From NCBI GenBank assembly GCA_013400975.1, contig WBMZ01008695.1, positions 115,718 through 179,717 of the forward strand: a DNA stretch of 64,000 nucleotides, read 5' to 3'. The position numbers were made by a program, and so were the translations under genes. The first letter of the stretch is position 1; each line of letters begins with the position of its first letter. This DNA comes from Atrichornis clamosus. Lineage: Eukaryota > Chordata > Aves > Passeriformes > Menuridae. Positions 12,805 through 26,300 of the stretch are shown here, piece by piece. The notes beneath the pieces were generated by a model. It had not been told where the DNA came from. It worked only from the letters and a program-made list of their open reading frames with translations, and searched no databases.

Positions 12805-15800
12805 CATATGCTAAAAAATGCTTGTGTAGGTCACTGTTTCTGTTGATATGCTGTAACGTTTGATTGCCATTAAATGCTACAAAAATTAGGATCTGTGATT
12901 GTCCCAAATTTAAAGTGACATGTCAGTTTGTCAGGCATGTGAGGGTTGTGGGTGTGCACACAGATATGGATGCATATATATGCTTATGAATGTAAAGTGT
13001 ATAAAATTATGTGAAATAAAATATGGAACAGGTTAAGCTTGGAATGACCACAAGCACAATGAAATCACACGTGAATTATGAGTACCAATAAAACTTTTAT
13101 GCAACACCATATTATCATGTCTTCTGCATCTGCTATGTCTTCAATAGAAAATCTACTTTAGAAATGTCATGTATACCATTTTAGAATTATGTGGTAGTAT
13201 TTATTGTACCCTTTCAGCTGTAAAAGCCAGACCCCCTTTATATCAGTACATCTGGAAAGGCCCTAAAATGAAAAATAAAATATATTTTAGAAACCATATC
13301 TAAAATAGCATTAGTTTTCAAGCTATTAAATATCCTGTTTATATGGTACTGCTTCTCAGAATTATCAGGAGCTAGCAGCTGGAAACCTCTTAGTCTTCTT
13401 TAGTGGACTCTGTATATGGAAATTCTATGAGAAATATTTTCTTAAGGGAATGCATGAACTTTCACCATTGTGTGACAATATCATCCTTTTACATTTGTGT
13501 GGTGATGCACTGTGATCCAATTGTTTCAGCTTCTTCCTCTTCTCCACCAGAGTCCAAGAGGAAGCAATAATTTTATCCATTGGGTACATTTCCCTCTGTT
13601 ACTTTCTTGTTGGTACTCTGGATATTATATGTAGATTTGCTTGTCTGTTGGGGGACCTTCTCTGTCATGTGAGAGCTCTTAAACGTGTGATGTTGCTTTC
13701 TTGGTACTTTCTGACTGTTTTTGAAATCCACTTAGTAGACATGTATGTATTTTCGCACGTTTTTTTTTCTTATCAGCATGAGAGCCTACGGATTTCTAAA
13801 TCCTTGCAGCCTGATACTTGGTACCTTCATTTATGCTACCAAGAACCACCTCTAATCCCAGTGTCAACTGATAGGACCTAAGATGAGTTTTGATCATGAG
13901 TGTGTGTCAGCACCACTGCTTTCTATTGGGAGTTTCATACCCCTCTTTTCTAGCATCCTCATGGGATTATTGGTGCCAGTACTTTGCTTTGTTAGGAGCA
14001 TCTGATGATGAAGCTGATGCCTGTCAGAATCACAGGTGCCAGAGGGGATTAACTTAGTGATGCTTAGGTCATATATAAAGAATTCCTGCATCCTGCCGAG
14101 GAAATAAGTGCTCCCAAATTAAGGGCCCCTTTTATAAGCATAACTGCAGTGTCCAACAGTACAAGTGTGTCTCCCTATGGAATTGCGTAGAGTAGAAGTT
14201 AGGTCTTGTGTGTACATATTGATGGACGCTGTTTCCAAATTTAGCTTAATGACACTGATGCCAAGAGAAGAGTACTACAAGTTACAAATTCCTTGGCTTG
14301 ATTCACCCCATGAAGCTTCCACAAGTGACAATATACCAAATGGCAGGAGAAAAAGTGAGTTACTCTTAATACTGTTTCTCAGGACTTTCTTTTGTATATC
14401 TATTATGTCGGCTCCCCATCCCTTCTGCACTTTTTATTGTAAAAGTTTGAATACACATAGACAGCTTTCAAATGAAGCTGTTTGCTGGCACAGGTAGCCT
14501 CACTTTTCAGCTTAACTAACTTCCATTGCAAACTGTTATGATCCAGTACTGTTTTATATAAGTTTAAATTCCAATATATTATTCAGTTTCAGCAATCTCC
14601 TGAAACATCTACAGGACTTGTAAACTGTGGATTCAGACTTTGATGTTGCTAAAGAATATTCTATCACTATTCAATTTCTAGCATTTTTCAATTTCAGAAG
14701 CTGCTGAGATCTGTAATGTTTCTGATTTGTTTTACTAGGGAACTCCAGAAATCTCCCTTTTTACATAGGGGTATAATTATGTGCTTTGGAAAGAAGGTAT
14801 GAAGGTCTTGGTGCAGATTTTCAGAAGAGATCTATTATCTCAGTTCTTCTGGTTTCCTCAAATTCATTTGGGGACTTCATGTTCTCAGGCTTGACTTATG
14901 GGAAAAAAGAATAGGGACAGGTTGTAAAGGCCACGTCTTGTGTTATAAAATGGAGCTTTCACTTGCAAGCAATTGTGCAGAGACATTTGCCTGCCTTTCC
15001 CTTATGTTGTTGTATATATTTATCTTGTAGGGGATATACTACTTCCTTAGAATTAATTGGACAGTTCGTACCTCACAGAGCTGTAGCTCCCAGGTTTCTG
15101 TGTATACATCAAATACTTATCTCTGTTATATTTAATGCACCTTTTGAAGGATTTTCCACATGCATGATGATAGATATTTAAAATTTGAAATTGAATAGAG
15201 ATGCATCTACAACGAGCATTGTGAAATCTTACTGTTAGATACTTTTTACCTAGAATATAATTTACAAATCAAGGTTCTAGTATTCTATATAGAGTTCATA
15301 AAACTAGTATGTACTTTACTGTGTCACTCAGTAGGATTGCATTTCTTTACCTGTGGGTAAGGGTGTGCTGTTTCCTCCGGTATCTTTGTCTCACCATTCC
15401 TATTTCTTAGGCAGACTGTCTTTTAAAATATAATTGCTATTGGTATAGAATTGTGTAAGGAATGTAATGTGTTAACCATTCTCAGGGAAGTGTCATGGAG
15501 GGATTTCATTTTTGTGATAAGAGCCCAGCTGATATGCCCTTCCAAGTCTGAGGTGGTAGACACAGCTACAAAAATGCAGGTGGTTAAGAATATTAAAACA
15601 GGAGAAACTCTGTAGTTTATTTCCAAATTAGAAAACAGGTAAATAGAGCTCTTAGATTCATGGTGTTAACCTGTGTGCATCAGTTCTACTGATTTGCTTC
15701 TTATGCCAGGGTGCTTTTGTAGGTCTGGCCATTAAGATTTTTTTGTTGATAAAATCCAGGGTTTCAGGAATGGTTATGGAAGCTTGAGAAAAGGATTTGC

Positions 15801-16930
15801 TGTTCCAGTATGCACCGGTTGAGTTCTAGCTCTGTTGTAAACCCATGACTAGTTAATGGGATTTTGCCTTTAACTTCATCAAATTAATAAGTAAAAAAAT
15901 GAAGCAAAGGAAAGACAGACCCTTAGTGAGGGACAAGAACAATTTCTACTCACCTTGCACAGTGATGGACAGACACCAGCCCCAGCATCAGCACTGGCCT
16001 GTATCTATCAAGGCAGATGTATTGTGAAGCTTATAATGTCCTGAGTTGAACACTTTGCTCTGTGTAAAAAAAGAAAAAAAAAGCCCCCAGGTGTTAACCA
16101 CTGTCATCACACTGCGTTCAGGAGTTTTACACCAATTAAACAAATAGCCTAGGAGTAAAATCTTTGTGTGTTCGGTATTGGTGGTAGCAAGTGATACATT
16201 GATGCAAAAGGACTGAATGAATGTCTTTGCATTTCCAACAGCTCAGTGTCAAGCAGAAGGTCCTTTCTGATTGAAAAGTTTTCAGTCTGCCATGTATGCG
16301 GTAGTGAATTACAATCAGAAATGTGAAACACTTGACTGTATTAAGTGCTTTCTTACCCCACTGACAAAGGTTGCTGCTTCCATTGCAAAAGCAGTTGAAT
16401 AACTCCTAAAAGAAGAGCTGCATGAAACCCAGGATGTTTTACATTATTACACCAGACTTAAACTTCTGTGGCTCAGAAGTTACTGTACAACCTGTTTGGT
16501 CATCTTGACTGTGCTGCAGCCCTTGTTAGAGGTGGCACACACTTGAATCATCTGCTTTTAACCTTCGTCCAAGAGTCAGAATTTGACTCAAATTAAGGCA
16601 AAATTGGCTTACAGTGAGTCAGGAGAAGTAATGGCACCTAGACAGATAAAGCCCACATGTACAGAGTGTTCTTGGGAATTATTTCTTGAGACTGACAGCA
16701 GAGAAAGGAACGGCAGGCTAAGAAGAAAGTGGCTGAAGTGAGTTAAGAGTAGTTACATAATATGTTGGCTACCACAGAAACTCAATTATCATTAGTTTTA
16801 ATCATTCAAGCATGGAGTACCATTTTATATATCCTGAAGTCTTTAGATCTTTATGCAACATAATTTTGAAAATGTGGTAATTTGTAGAGAAGACCAGCAG
16901 TGAAAAAGTAAATTGGTTAAATGTGACAGA
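12805..16930. other. Intronic sequence before the NPAS3 exon, nothing recognised
   Basis: This is AT-rich intron. The open frames at 14165-14497 and 15423-15626 have no splice-bounded or family support. A CACGTG E-box occurs at 13068-13073. A purine stretch near 16069-16082 is low complexity. Confidence 0.55.
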
Positions 16931-16974
16931 ACACTAATATTGATGAGTTTCCTACTTTGTTTATTTTCTTTCAG
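16931..16974 (+). promoter_or_regulatory. NPAS3: 3' splice site of the NPAS3 bHLH exon
   Basis: A pyrimidine-rich stretch (TTTCCTACTTTGTTTATTTTC) ends in TTTCAG at 16974, followed directly by the exon. A CTAAT sequence with its branch-type A near 16937 lies 37 nt upstream of the AG, a normal branch-point distance. The branch point is inferred; the AG is fixed by the reading frame. Confidence 0.88.
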
Positions 16975-17219
16975 TTTACAAGCTTTGAGGAAGGAAAAGT
17001 CCCGAGATGCTGCTCGCTCTCGCCGGGGAAAGGAAAATTTTGAATTCTATGAGTTGGCAAAGTTGTTGCCGCTGCCTGCCGCCATTACCAGCCAGCTTGA
17101 CAAGGCTTCCATCATCCGACTTACAATTAGCTATCTGAAAATGAGGGACTTTGCTAATCAAGGTGATCCTCCGTGGAACTTGAGAATGGAAGGACCTCCA
17201 CCTAACACATCAGTAAAAG
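16975..17219 (+). CDS. NPAS3: NPAS3 internal exon encoding the bHLH domain
   Basis: NPAS3 is a nuclear class I bHLH-PAS transcription factor that pairs with ARNT-type partners and acts in brain development. The exon holds one base of a split codon, 81 whole codons (starting [18 protein letters not shown]), then one base of the next codon. Residues 5-19 are the basic DNA-contacting region, about 20-33 helix 1 ([14 protein letters not shown]), 34-42 the loop, and 43-60 helix 2 ([17 protein letters not shown]). A linker ending PPPNTSVK leads towards PAS-A. The [13 protein letters not shown] core is shared with SIM and HIF proteins; the [20 protein letters not shown] and [13 protein letters not shown] stretches identify NPAS3 rather than those. 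The leading T can complete a codon from either alternative upstream NPAS3 exon. The trailing G starts the valine of the known ...SVKVIGAQ junction. Reading on past 17219 gives a stop within four codons, which confirms the boundary. No start or stop codon of the gene is in the window. Confidence 0.97.
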
Positions 17220-17228
17220 GTATGGAGT
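17219..17228 (+). promoter_or_regulatory. NPAS3: 5' splice site of the NPAS3 bHLH exon
   Basis: The sequence AAAG|GTATGGA gives a GT donor at 17220-17221. Position +3 is A and +5 is G, so it is a moderately strong U2-type donor. The one-base overhang (G) keeps the NPAS3 frame into the next exon, which lies outside the window. Confidence 0.88.
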
Positions 17229-20200
17229 AAATATGTTGTGTACTATAGAATATGGCAGCCTTTAGTAACCTCTAAATTGAAATTTTTACCATCATCCTTT
17301 CTTCTTTCCCTGCATATCAAATCCTTTAAAGGGATTCAAATGTGGAAATCTGAGGTCTGCATGAGAAAGACACCATGTGAAGGTGAAATAAACCTCTTAT
17401 TTTATTTATTTTTTATTGAACAACGAACCTATTGATGTAACTATTAGAGCTGTAAGTCTTCCGGGTGATGTAGACTAAATTGTTTCAAGTTATTCAGCTG
17501 TTATTGTGTTGATATGTTTTAGTATTTTATATAAGTATGCATTTCAGAGGAACATGACATTATTCAGAACTCAGTCTCTTAATTCCCTGGCTATACCTTA
17601 AAGGTAGAATCACATATTTCTGAAGTTTGTGAGCATCACATCCAAATATTTAAATCTTCAGATGAGAGACTAGGACATTATTTCTCTTCTTGTAATTATA
17701 GAAATGACTTTGTCTTCTGAGCCAGTGGGCATCTATCAACAAAATAGACGATTTTCAGTATTAAATGCCCTTCTTTAATGCTCAAACAAGCAGTTGGGCA
17801 GCAAAAGCTATGTTTTAGATGTGAATTATCACAAACTAGAGGCTGTGTGCATGTTGATCCTAAATAGTGTCTTCAATGACTTGTGTAAAATGGACTATTT
17901 TTTGTAATTTATTGTTTTTTCAACTTATGCTACCCATCTAGATGAGCGTGATCTGTGTCTGACAAGTATTTTACAATAGGTAGTAAGTTGCATTAACAGA
18001 AATCAGAGTTACCAAAACATGGGATTTCTGGGTGTCCTGGCTTTGACAGCACAGAAAACTACACTGCTTTATTTTAGCTACCAATCTCACATTTTGAAGG
18101 TAACATATTTTTGGAAGAGACGTATGAGATTTGAGCTCTTCAGGTTTTTTTCTCACATTATGAAACATAAACTCTTAATCTACACTAAACTAGATAGAAT
18201 GCATATCGCTTGAGGGTAGTGAAAAAGGGTGAAGGGAGGAGGTGGCAATAGTATCTTAGTTTTCAGCTCAAAACTGTCCCTGAAGAGTTACTTGTATTGA
18301 TGGTGTAAAGGGCTTTACCTGCTCTTTCATTTAAAGGAAGTGATATTGGTTAAGGAAAGTTATAATTTTCAATAGATGGAGAGAGACATGGAAGGCAAAA
18401 ACCAAAGCAGTTTCAGGCTGAGGATTTAGTAGCTGGACATAGTTCCATCATTTCATATATTTAATTTATATTATCTGCTACATCATATATAATTCTCACG
18501 GAGAAAAAAAAGGTAATAATTACATCATCCAGGGCATGAGTGTAACACGGTTCATTAGGCTTCTGATATAATATGCAAATGTTCCCCATTTTTACAGAAT
18601 GAGAGTTTATTCTCAGGCAATTAAACAGTATTTCAAAGTAGATGTAAAGTGGACTCTGCTGTACAATCTATGATCAGTCTGTGCTTCTACAAGCTGTCCT
18701 GTATTACCGAAGGTCTGAGCTCTGCAGATCTCTGTGTATATTTTCTGAGTATCTGGGACCTGTTTTTCATTACCTTCCTGTGGAATGTATACCTGAATAC
18801 TGAATCTTCCTTTTTGTGCAAAGATTCTAATGAAGAAAAGAATTTTACGGAAGAACAAAATCTTATTCTTAGACAACAGCATAAATAGTCTGATCTCGAC
18901 TGACATTTCTCCCTATAAAAGAACTGGCTAAATATTTAATGTCTGTTCACCCTATCTGATATAATAACCCTGCCCCTCCAGCCATCTAGTGCTATGGTTC
19001 TGATTCCTTTAGGTGTAAGGGGTGTGGGGGCTGAGGTAGGAGTTTTAAATTTTTTTCCCTCCTATTTGGGTACTTCATTTTATACTGAGTAGGATTGTAT
19101 TATTTATGTGTCAGCATCTTGAAACGAAGCTTGATGAAAGAGTGTTTCATTGTATAAGAATTCCCCATAAGCAGGTTTAACTGTATAGTACAGGTATATT
19201 TTATTATTTCACCAGTTCTCCTTACATAGAAACCTGTTAACACATTCTGATCAAACATTCATGAAATTACATCAAAAGAAATTCAGTTTCATTTATTAAG
19301 GTTGCTTTTTGCTGCCCTTGAAGAAGTTCATGTGTATAAACAAGCTCACATAAATAGCTTGCAGCTTCATGTGAAGTATGGTTGATAAACCTACAATAAA
19401 ACACTAGACATTATACTTTGTGTGTGCACAAGTAATCTTGTGAATAGACTTAAAGGTATTTGGAAAATTATTTGAGAGGTACTTACATTGTGTAGGCAAC
19501 TGCTATTTTTTTTCTTCCCTCAAATGTTTTGGTCTGCTTGTGTTAATCATTAATTTTAAAAGCTTAGTTTTAAATTTGTCCCCCTGTACCATACAGCAGT
19601 TTAGTAATTTTAATTTAGTATTTCAGGTAGGTCCTTTACTCTGCTCTGTATTTATCACAGTTTTTCTTAGAAGTCTATAAAGGCTGATGAGTTTGTTTTC
19701 TTATGCCTATTGTGTAGTGATCACTACAAGTTGTGCTTGCAAATGAGCACTGAGGTAACTCCATATAATATTTTCAGAGTCAATTACTTCATGGAAATAT
19801 TTTGAGCAATTGGAAAGCAACAGATAGTTTTCTCCATTATTTTAGAAATATCTGTATTGTTATAATACAGATCAAATCTGCAATGAACATTATGCATTAT
19901 TCAAGAAATGACCAGCCATTCTCAGCAGTGTTTCAGCTAAATAACTGATGATTGTAACCTTTAAAGAAATCTCATTGTGGTGACTATTGGTAAATCATTT
20001 CTCCATTCACAGTAATCTTTATTTAGAGGCGATCTAGAAACCATTATATCTTTTATTAATCTTAAAAGCAATAGCCAATGATTTGACATTTGCAAAAAAT
20101 GGAAAAAAATTCCATCCTAATACAGCAGACTTCAATCATTTTTCTTTTGGTACATTGTCTAAGGCTTTCTGTGGGTAGGAAGTCTTAGTCCTTATAAACA

Positions 20201-22780
20201 AATACACACACAACTTATAGCAGAGGAGTTTAAAGACAGTTCTCAAAGACCAGGACATGATTTGATATGGAAGAAAATAATAAAAAAGTTGTTTAGAGTC
20301 AGTAGGAAAAAAAAATTCGGTCTTTGATAGTACATACAATATGTTATGAATAACAGTGCTATTCTCTGTTTCCATTCTTCCAAAAGTCTTTGTTCTGAGA
20401 CTAGGGGGTGTTCTGAGGACAACAGTAAATGAGCTGCTGATCAATTTTTGGAACTCAAATGTGAATTTTCTGAAAGTTATCTGGGAATGGAAGTATTTTC
20501 ATAGTATATGCTGTGTGTCCAGCCAGGAAGTGATGCTTTATGTGGCATGGCACTTGAAATTCTCTTGTGCATTCTGATACTAGGCCCTGTAGTCCTGTTC
20601 CAACATCAGACTCTTGTGAGCACCTTCATATTTTGGAATATTGTCTTCAAATGATTGACTCCAAATTTCATTGTAATTTTAACACAAACTGTTTCTCAAA
20701 GCACTCAAAGATCATGCAAGTTTTCCTGTTCTTTTCCACTCTGTTGTGGGTGTTTTCACCAAGCCACATTTTTTTTTTTTAAGTGAAGAGAGGAAGGGAG
20801 AGGAGGAGTGTGAGGCACAGTGATATTCTTTGGTGTGTGGAATGTGTTTGGCTGATCTAAAGTCATGCTGTGTATTTTGATTTTAGGCAGTCTCTGGGAC
20901 ACTGGTTCTGACTCGAGACCACTGTCACTATGAAAAGAAGGCTCACGACTCTGCGTTGAACAGAGTTCCCTGCTTTTACAATTTCTGTTTCTTTTGAATC
21001 AGCAATTAAACCCAGGTTTGCAAACCCTTGTCCTGGAAACTTGCCATGATGACATTTAAATAGTTATTAGATTTTATTTCTTTTTTTTTCATTGAAGTGA
21101 GGTGTTAATGTCTTTGGAGATATAAGTGCTTTTGCAAGGCCATGAGTCTAATTTGCTGTTGAATGATGTGGAAACTAGAGTATGTAAGACAGCTTTGGGC
21201 ATGTCAAGTTAACGGTGAGTTTATCATGAGTTTTATTTTTTTAAGCCAAAAATTTACATTTTATGTTATATAAGTAAAAAAATCTTACTTATATTCTGCT
21301 GTAAGAGAAGAGATGAGTGAGAGATTGTAACTGAGGAGTGAAAAGGACTTCAGTAAATAATACTGACTGATTAGTAGGTTGTGTAAAGAATGTCACTTTT
21401 AATTTAGCCATCTCTACTTTTAGTGTTCTATGTCCTGCAATTAGGTAGTTTTACACATTTGTGTTCTGGAATTAATATATATCAGTATGAGGAGAAATTA
21501 GAGGCTCTCAGACATAATTGAGATGTATTGAAATGTTTTTTGTCCAAATTGTTCCTGGTCAACGTAAGTAAATACAACTCTGAAAAGTTGCTTGCCATAA
21601 AGCATTCAGTGTTACTTCATGTCTGCATTGGTACTGAGATTAAAAAGAACTGACAACAACAGGAAGAAAAAATATGCTTTAAAGCAAAATGACACCTTTT
21701 TCTTTCAAGCATGTTTTTTAAAGGATATCCATTCTCAAAATAAACAAAGTATGTAAGTGTAGGTTGAAAATGAACTTGATGTCATATCATACTGTGGGGC
21801 TTGCTGTTGAGGAAATAAGTCCAACACTTTGAATTCTCTAGGAAAGAAAATAAGCAATAATGATAATTGGAAAGTATCGTAATTGTTATTCCAAATGTCA
21901 AGTGGAATTACTTTCATTAATTTAAATATCTTTTTCTAATAATTTTTGTGCTAGATATGTATGCATTTATAAGAGATAAATAAGTTGTTCTCTTCTGCAT
22001 GATCTCATTGTGGAAACACTTTAAATAATATTACCTGTGGTTAGCCTTTTATATTTTAAATGGAGCGTTGTCTTCTGAGCAGGAGGTGCAAGATAGTACA
22101 AACCTTTCCCTGCTAAAACCCACAAGCCTTCCAGTAAGACCAGCCTTCTGTTCTGAATCACTACACAATTCTATCTCAGGGAAACCATCTATATAAGGGC
22201 AAAAAAGTAAGAATTACTTTCCTCCTTAGTGTTTTTGGCCTAAGACATTGTTTTTCATTGTTAGATGTGAAAAAGTCAATCAGATGAAAACAGCATAATG
22301 CAGACGAATTGGTGGTATTTCTTGATATGAAAATGGTCTCCAAATCCAAATCCCTCTTTGTGAAGAATTTCTGCTCTTGTGCTGACAAATTCTTAACAGC
22401 CCTGTAATTGATTTCTCCTTGCAGGTATTATTCTTATGAGATATATATAGGCCACTATAAAGTGCTCGCTGTATCAGTATCAAACACTGATTGTAAACTT
22501 AATGTTTATCCATTGTAAACTTGTTTATGTGGCCAGAGGGGCAGTGCAGCCATAGGAGGAGGTACCTTAGTCTTCGACCTATTACATACGTTAAAGATGA
22601 TTTGGTGTCGTTTGAATGTAACAGAAGCCAAGTGCTGAAAATTTCAGGAGGTCAGTGGTAATATGTGAATGTTCTCTGTGGGAATTATTGATGATTTTCT
22701 GGAATGAAAGATATGGGACCCAAAAGGAGGTAGCTGTGTTTGAATTTCATTTTGATGGATAAGGTTAATAGAATATGGGA
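17229..22780. other. Intronic sequence, no gene or repeat recognised
   Basis: I see AT-rich intron with short chance frames, including antisense-overlapping frames at 18613-18906. A 16-bp perfect palindrome (TGTAGTGATCACTACA) lies at 19713-19728; about one such site is expected by chance in a window this size. Confidence 0.5.
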
Positions 22781-23350
22781 TGCAGTGTTGGTGGTTGTCT
22801 GGTGAGAAATGATCACAACCTGATTGACTTCAAACTTGGCAAATGGAGGAGGGTGCCAACCAATATACTTAGTGCTTTTGAGGGACTAATTGCCTAGTAG
22901 GGAAACATGTGTGAAAATGATTGCGAGGAAAAATTTGGATGAAATAAATTAGAATAAAGGTTAACTACAACTCTTAAAGAAAAAACTATGTAATTATATT
23001 TTCCTGTGCAACTGAAAATTCTAAAAATGCATACTTTTTCAGAATGAAAGTAAAATAATTAATTTGAAAAAAATATGTATGTGTATTTATAGAAAACTTA
23101 GGGAATTAAAGGGAAGATAAGCAAGATAAACTGAAATGTCTGAGGTGCAGAACGTTGGCAAAGACAAATAGAGACATTAAGAAAAAAATTAATAGGATTA
23201 GAAAAATTCGAGAAAAAAATGAGTTTATATGTATTAGAAATGTTAATTCTGGCAACAATATAGGCTATTTAGCAGTGAGGTGTAGTAAAACTTCTAATGA
23301 TGCAGCAAAGGCAGAAGAGATAGATCAGGTTTTTTTTTAATAAGGTGCTT
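22780..23350 (+). mobile_element. Very old CR1-like LINE fragment, ORF2 endonuclease end and linker
   Basis: Two pieces in the right order read like a LINE ORF2. The first (about 22785-22895) reads GGCLVRNDHNLIDFKLGKWRR, resembling the DHxxIxFK end of the CR1 endonuclease domain, and soon meets a stop. The second (23155-23340) reads AKTNRDIKKKINRIRKIREK, then ends AAKAEEIDQVFF, like the CR1 linker that precedes the reverse transcriptase (consensus there has EKAE and FF). The reading frame is broken between them and the DNA has drifted towards A/T. No 3' end was found. It could belong to another CR1-clade LINE. Confidence 0.5.
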
Positions 23351-26300
23351 GCTAGTACAGAATCCATTCTATAGGTCTTTATAGTTCAGGTTGCTGATAG
23401 AGTTTCAAGATAATCCATCCTTTGCAAGTGCTGGTGATGTGAAGTTTGTAGTACTGAGCTGTTTTAGTCTTAAAGCAGTCAGGGAAAATATTGGAAAATT
23501 TCCTGTACTAAAGGGGTAAAAGTAAGACTGTAGATTTTTTCAACAAACGTGGATAAATAGAAAGTAATTCTTATAAAACAAACCCAGCTTAAATCTCTGA
23601 AATCAGTTCAGCTAACTAGGATAGGCGTTGCATACTGAAGTATTTATAAGGCATTTGGTGTCCTAGTTCATAAGAATTATGGTTTTAAAGTTCTGAAAGA
23701 ACATTTTATTAGCAGAATCTAGTTAAACACATTAACTGTATAACTAATTGATCTTGGAAAGCAGATCAAAGTGGAAGTTACTATTAAGAAAGGAGTTTCT
23801 GTGTTTTTCCACAGAAACTGCTCTGGGTATGATCATCAACAAACAGAATAAACATTGCTTAAATGCTGCTTTAAAATTTGCAAATTACAGTGATGTTTGA
23901 ATCATATGAATTGTCTATGCAGCTTAGTAAGTCAAACTTCCTAAAATGTATTTCTTTCAGTATAAGAATGTTGTTATTGTTGTTGTTATAATTATTATTT
24001 TAATTTTTATCTTTGCTGTCCTACACTCCAGGCTACTAGAGTTAAAAGACTTTGAAAAGTTTTGGTATTTTGTGAAGCAGAACAGTAATAATGGGAAAAG
24101 CATTTCAAGTTCAGCTCTTCTTTTCTTTTTTTTTGCATTAACAAAGGCCTAAAAAGAATGTACCTGATTCTTCCAGTTCTGCTAGCAAAAATGATAGAAT
24201 GATTTAGTTTCTCATGGTGCTTTATTTGTATCATAAAAGTTCTATCCATCACTTCTGTGGTGACACAAAACATTTACTGCTGATAAATTAATACTTTTTC
24301 TAAAATGTTGTCAATCAGATGTCAGTCCCTAGAAGAGTTGTTTATTGCTAGAACTTCACCTTGCAACTTAACAATTAAATAGGAAAACAACCAAAAAGTG
24401 TTTTTAAGAGCAAGGAAATAGAAAAGGTGACTTTAATGTCTTTTCTCTCATTCCCAGCCACTACTGTATTTCCATTCTATTACACTGCAGTTCATCTTCC
24501 TTTCTTTCCTTGTGCTGTTACACTCATGTGGTCAATTTTGCATTTTCATTATATTCTTTTAATACGGTTTATTTTTCTTAGCCACTTGAGGATTCTCTGA
24601 GTCCATACCCTGAAACTTCAAATATGCATATTGTCTTCCTCTTGTACTCATCTTCCAGTGCTGACTCTCTCCTTTTCGTAGTCCTGCATTTTTCTCTACA
24701 TGTTTGAATTCTTAATGCTGCCATGGTAATGAAAACAACCTGGTGAAGTATATTACTATTTAAAAAAAACTCCAAAGTTTATAACTTTTCACTTCATTCT
24801 TTCTTCCTTCAATGTTCATGTCTTTCTGTGCACAGTAGCCCTCATCATGTCAATAAAAATTCACTGTGGAGTTGAGAGCACACCTTCCTCATTCCAGCTA
24901 AAAGCTGGCGGGTGTTGTCATCACAATTAATGGTTGAGAACATTGATGGTATTGGCTGACGGGGTTTTGATAAGAGCACAGGTTTCACACTTGCAGAGGC
25001 AAATATGTCAGGAGGAGTATAGTATTGACAGTTGCATTGGATCCAACTTCAGCAATGATAATAAAATAAGACAGGGGAAACTTTCACATTAAACCTAACC
25101 TATTCCTTGTCACTGTGTAATGATATGTGTTTTCATCCAGGAGAAATTTCTACGTAAAAGTCAGTGCCACAACAGACCCCTTTTCCAAAGTTCTTAATAA
25201 AATACTTCCATATGATTTTTACATTCATGTTTTATATTGCATGGGTTAGCTCCAGGTGGTCTTTTTAAAAAACATGGATATCTTAAATTATATGTGCAAT
25301 CTACATAGCTTTTTGAAATACCTCTCTCACATGATGGAGTTAGCCAATTACAAAATGTGCAATAAGTCCAGTGTGCCAAAAGCGCTTGTTTTGCTTTTTA
25401 CTTGTAGTAATGGGGAACAGTAATCACTGCTGTAGTTTTTAATATGTAAAATGAAAAAAGGCTGTTGCTATCTGTAGATTGCAATATATGATAGAACTTC
25501 TATCTGTCTTTTTATTTGCCCTTTTCTCAACAGAAGGAAAGTGCCTTTACTATGAAAAGTGCTTTGGACAAAGCCTCAGTCAAGCTTAATATCATAGAGC
25601 ACCATTTTGCAAATGAAAGTGGTTGAGGAATTAGATCTTGTGGTTGAATTTAACAGTTTCAGTATAGCTTTCATACCTTACTCTCCTCAGCTGGGCAGAG
25701 AATGTAAGGACATACATAAAGCCCAGCAAAATTCAATAAAGCTTAGTCTTCTATTATGGTAGTTTATTGGTTTTCTGGGTCATCTGAACTTCTACCATAT
25801 ATCTCCCATTGAATGAATCCTGCTTTTAGATCTTGTTGAGTCTGTTGCAGGGATAATAAATACATCTGTATGAAGAAATAGATTAACCAGCTGATAATGA
25901 ATGTAGCAGAAACCTAAAAAAACCTCCAAACAAATAAAAACCCCAGACAGGGAGTGCTTAGAGGGAATAAATCAGTGTAAATGAATGGGCTTTTATAATA
26001 TTTGTTTTACCAAGAGTTACATCACTCTATATTACAAGTAAAAAATGATGACTCAAAGAAAATATTTTGTCTCGAAAGAAAACACAAAATCTTTTTTTGA
26101 AATAGAGTAAATCTAGGTTTCCCATCTCATATGTGTGCAGTTATATATTTACTAGTGTTTTCCAAAGTGATTATCTCAATATTTGGAGTAAATAGCAGTC
26201 AGCACCCTGGAAGTGAAGTTTGGAGTATATGCATTTAATAATAATATTTATTTTCATGTAATAGTTATATTGTACACTTTTGGTCAACAGAGCAATATTT

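Larger units (their letters stand above)
1..16974 (+). other. NPAS3: NPAS3 intron upstream of the bHLH exon (partial)
   Basis: This is inferred intron because it precedes the acceptor of an internal exon in the same orientation, and no other NPAS3 exon was recognised in it. The known short exon of the long isoform (encoding the CRKIYRYDGIYCE region) was looked for and not seen. Base composition is AT-rich with few CpGs. The open frames inside are short, overlap on both strands and resemble no family. Confidence 0.85.

Noticed and set aside
16913..17230. A 105-residue protein starting at the ATG at 16913
   Set aside because: The first 20 codons lie in the upstream intron before the TTTCAG acceptor, and the last codons lie past the GT donor. 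The coding part is only the exon 16975-17219.
19713..19728. 16-bp perfect palindrome as a binding site
   Set aside because: A perfect 16-bp palindrome is expected about once in 64 kb by chance, and no surrounding signal supports it.
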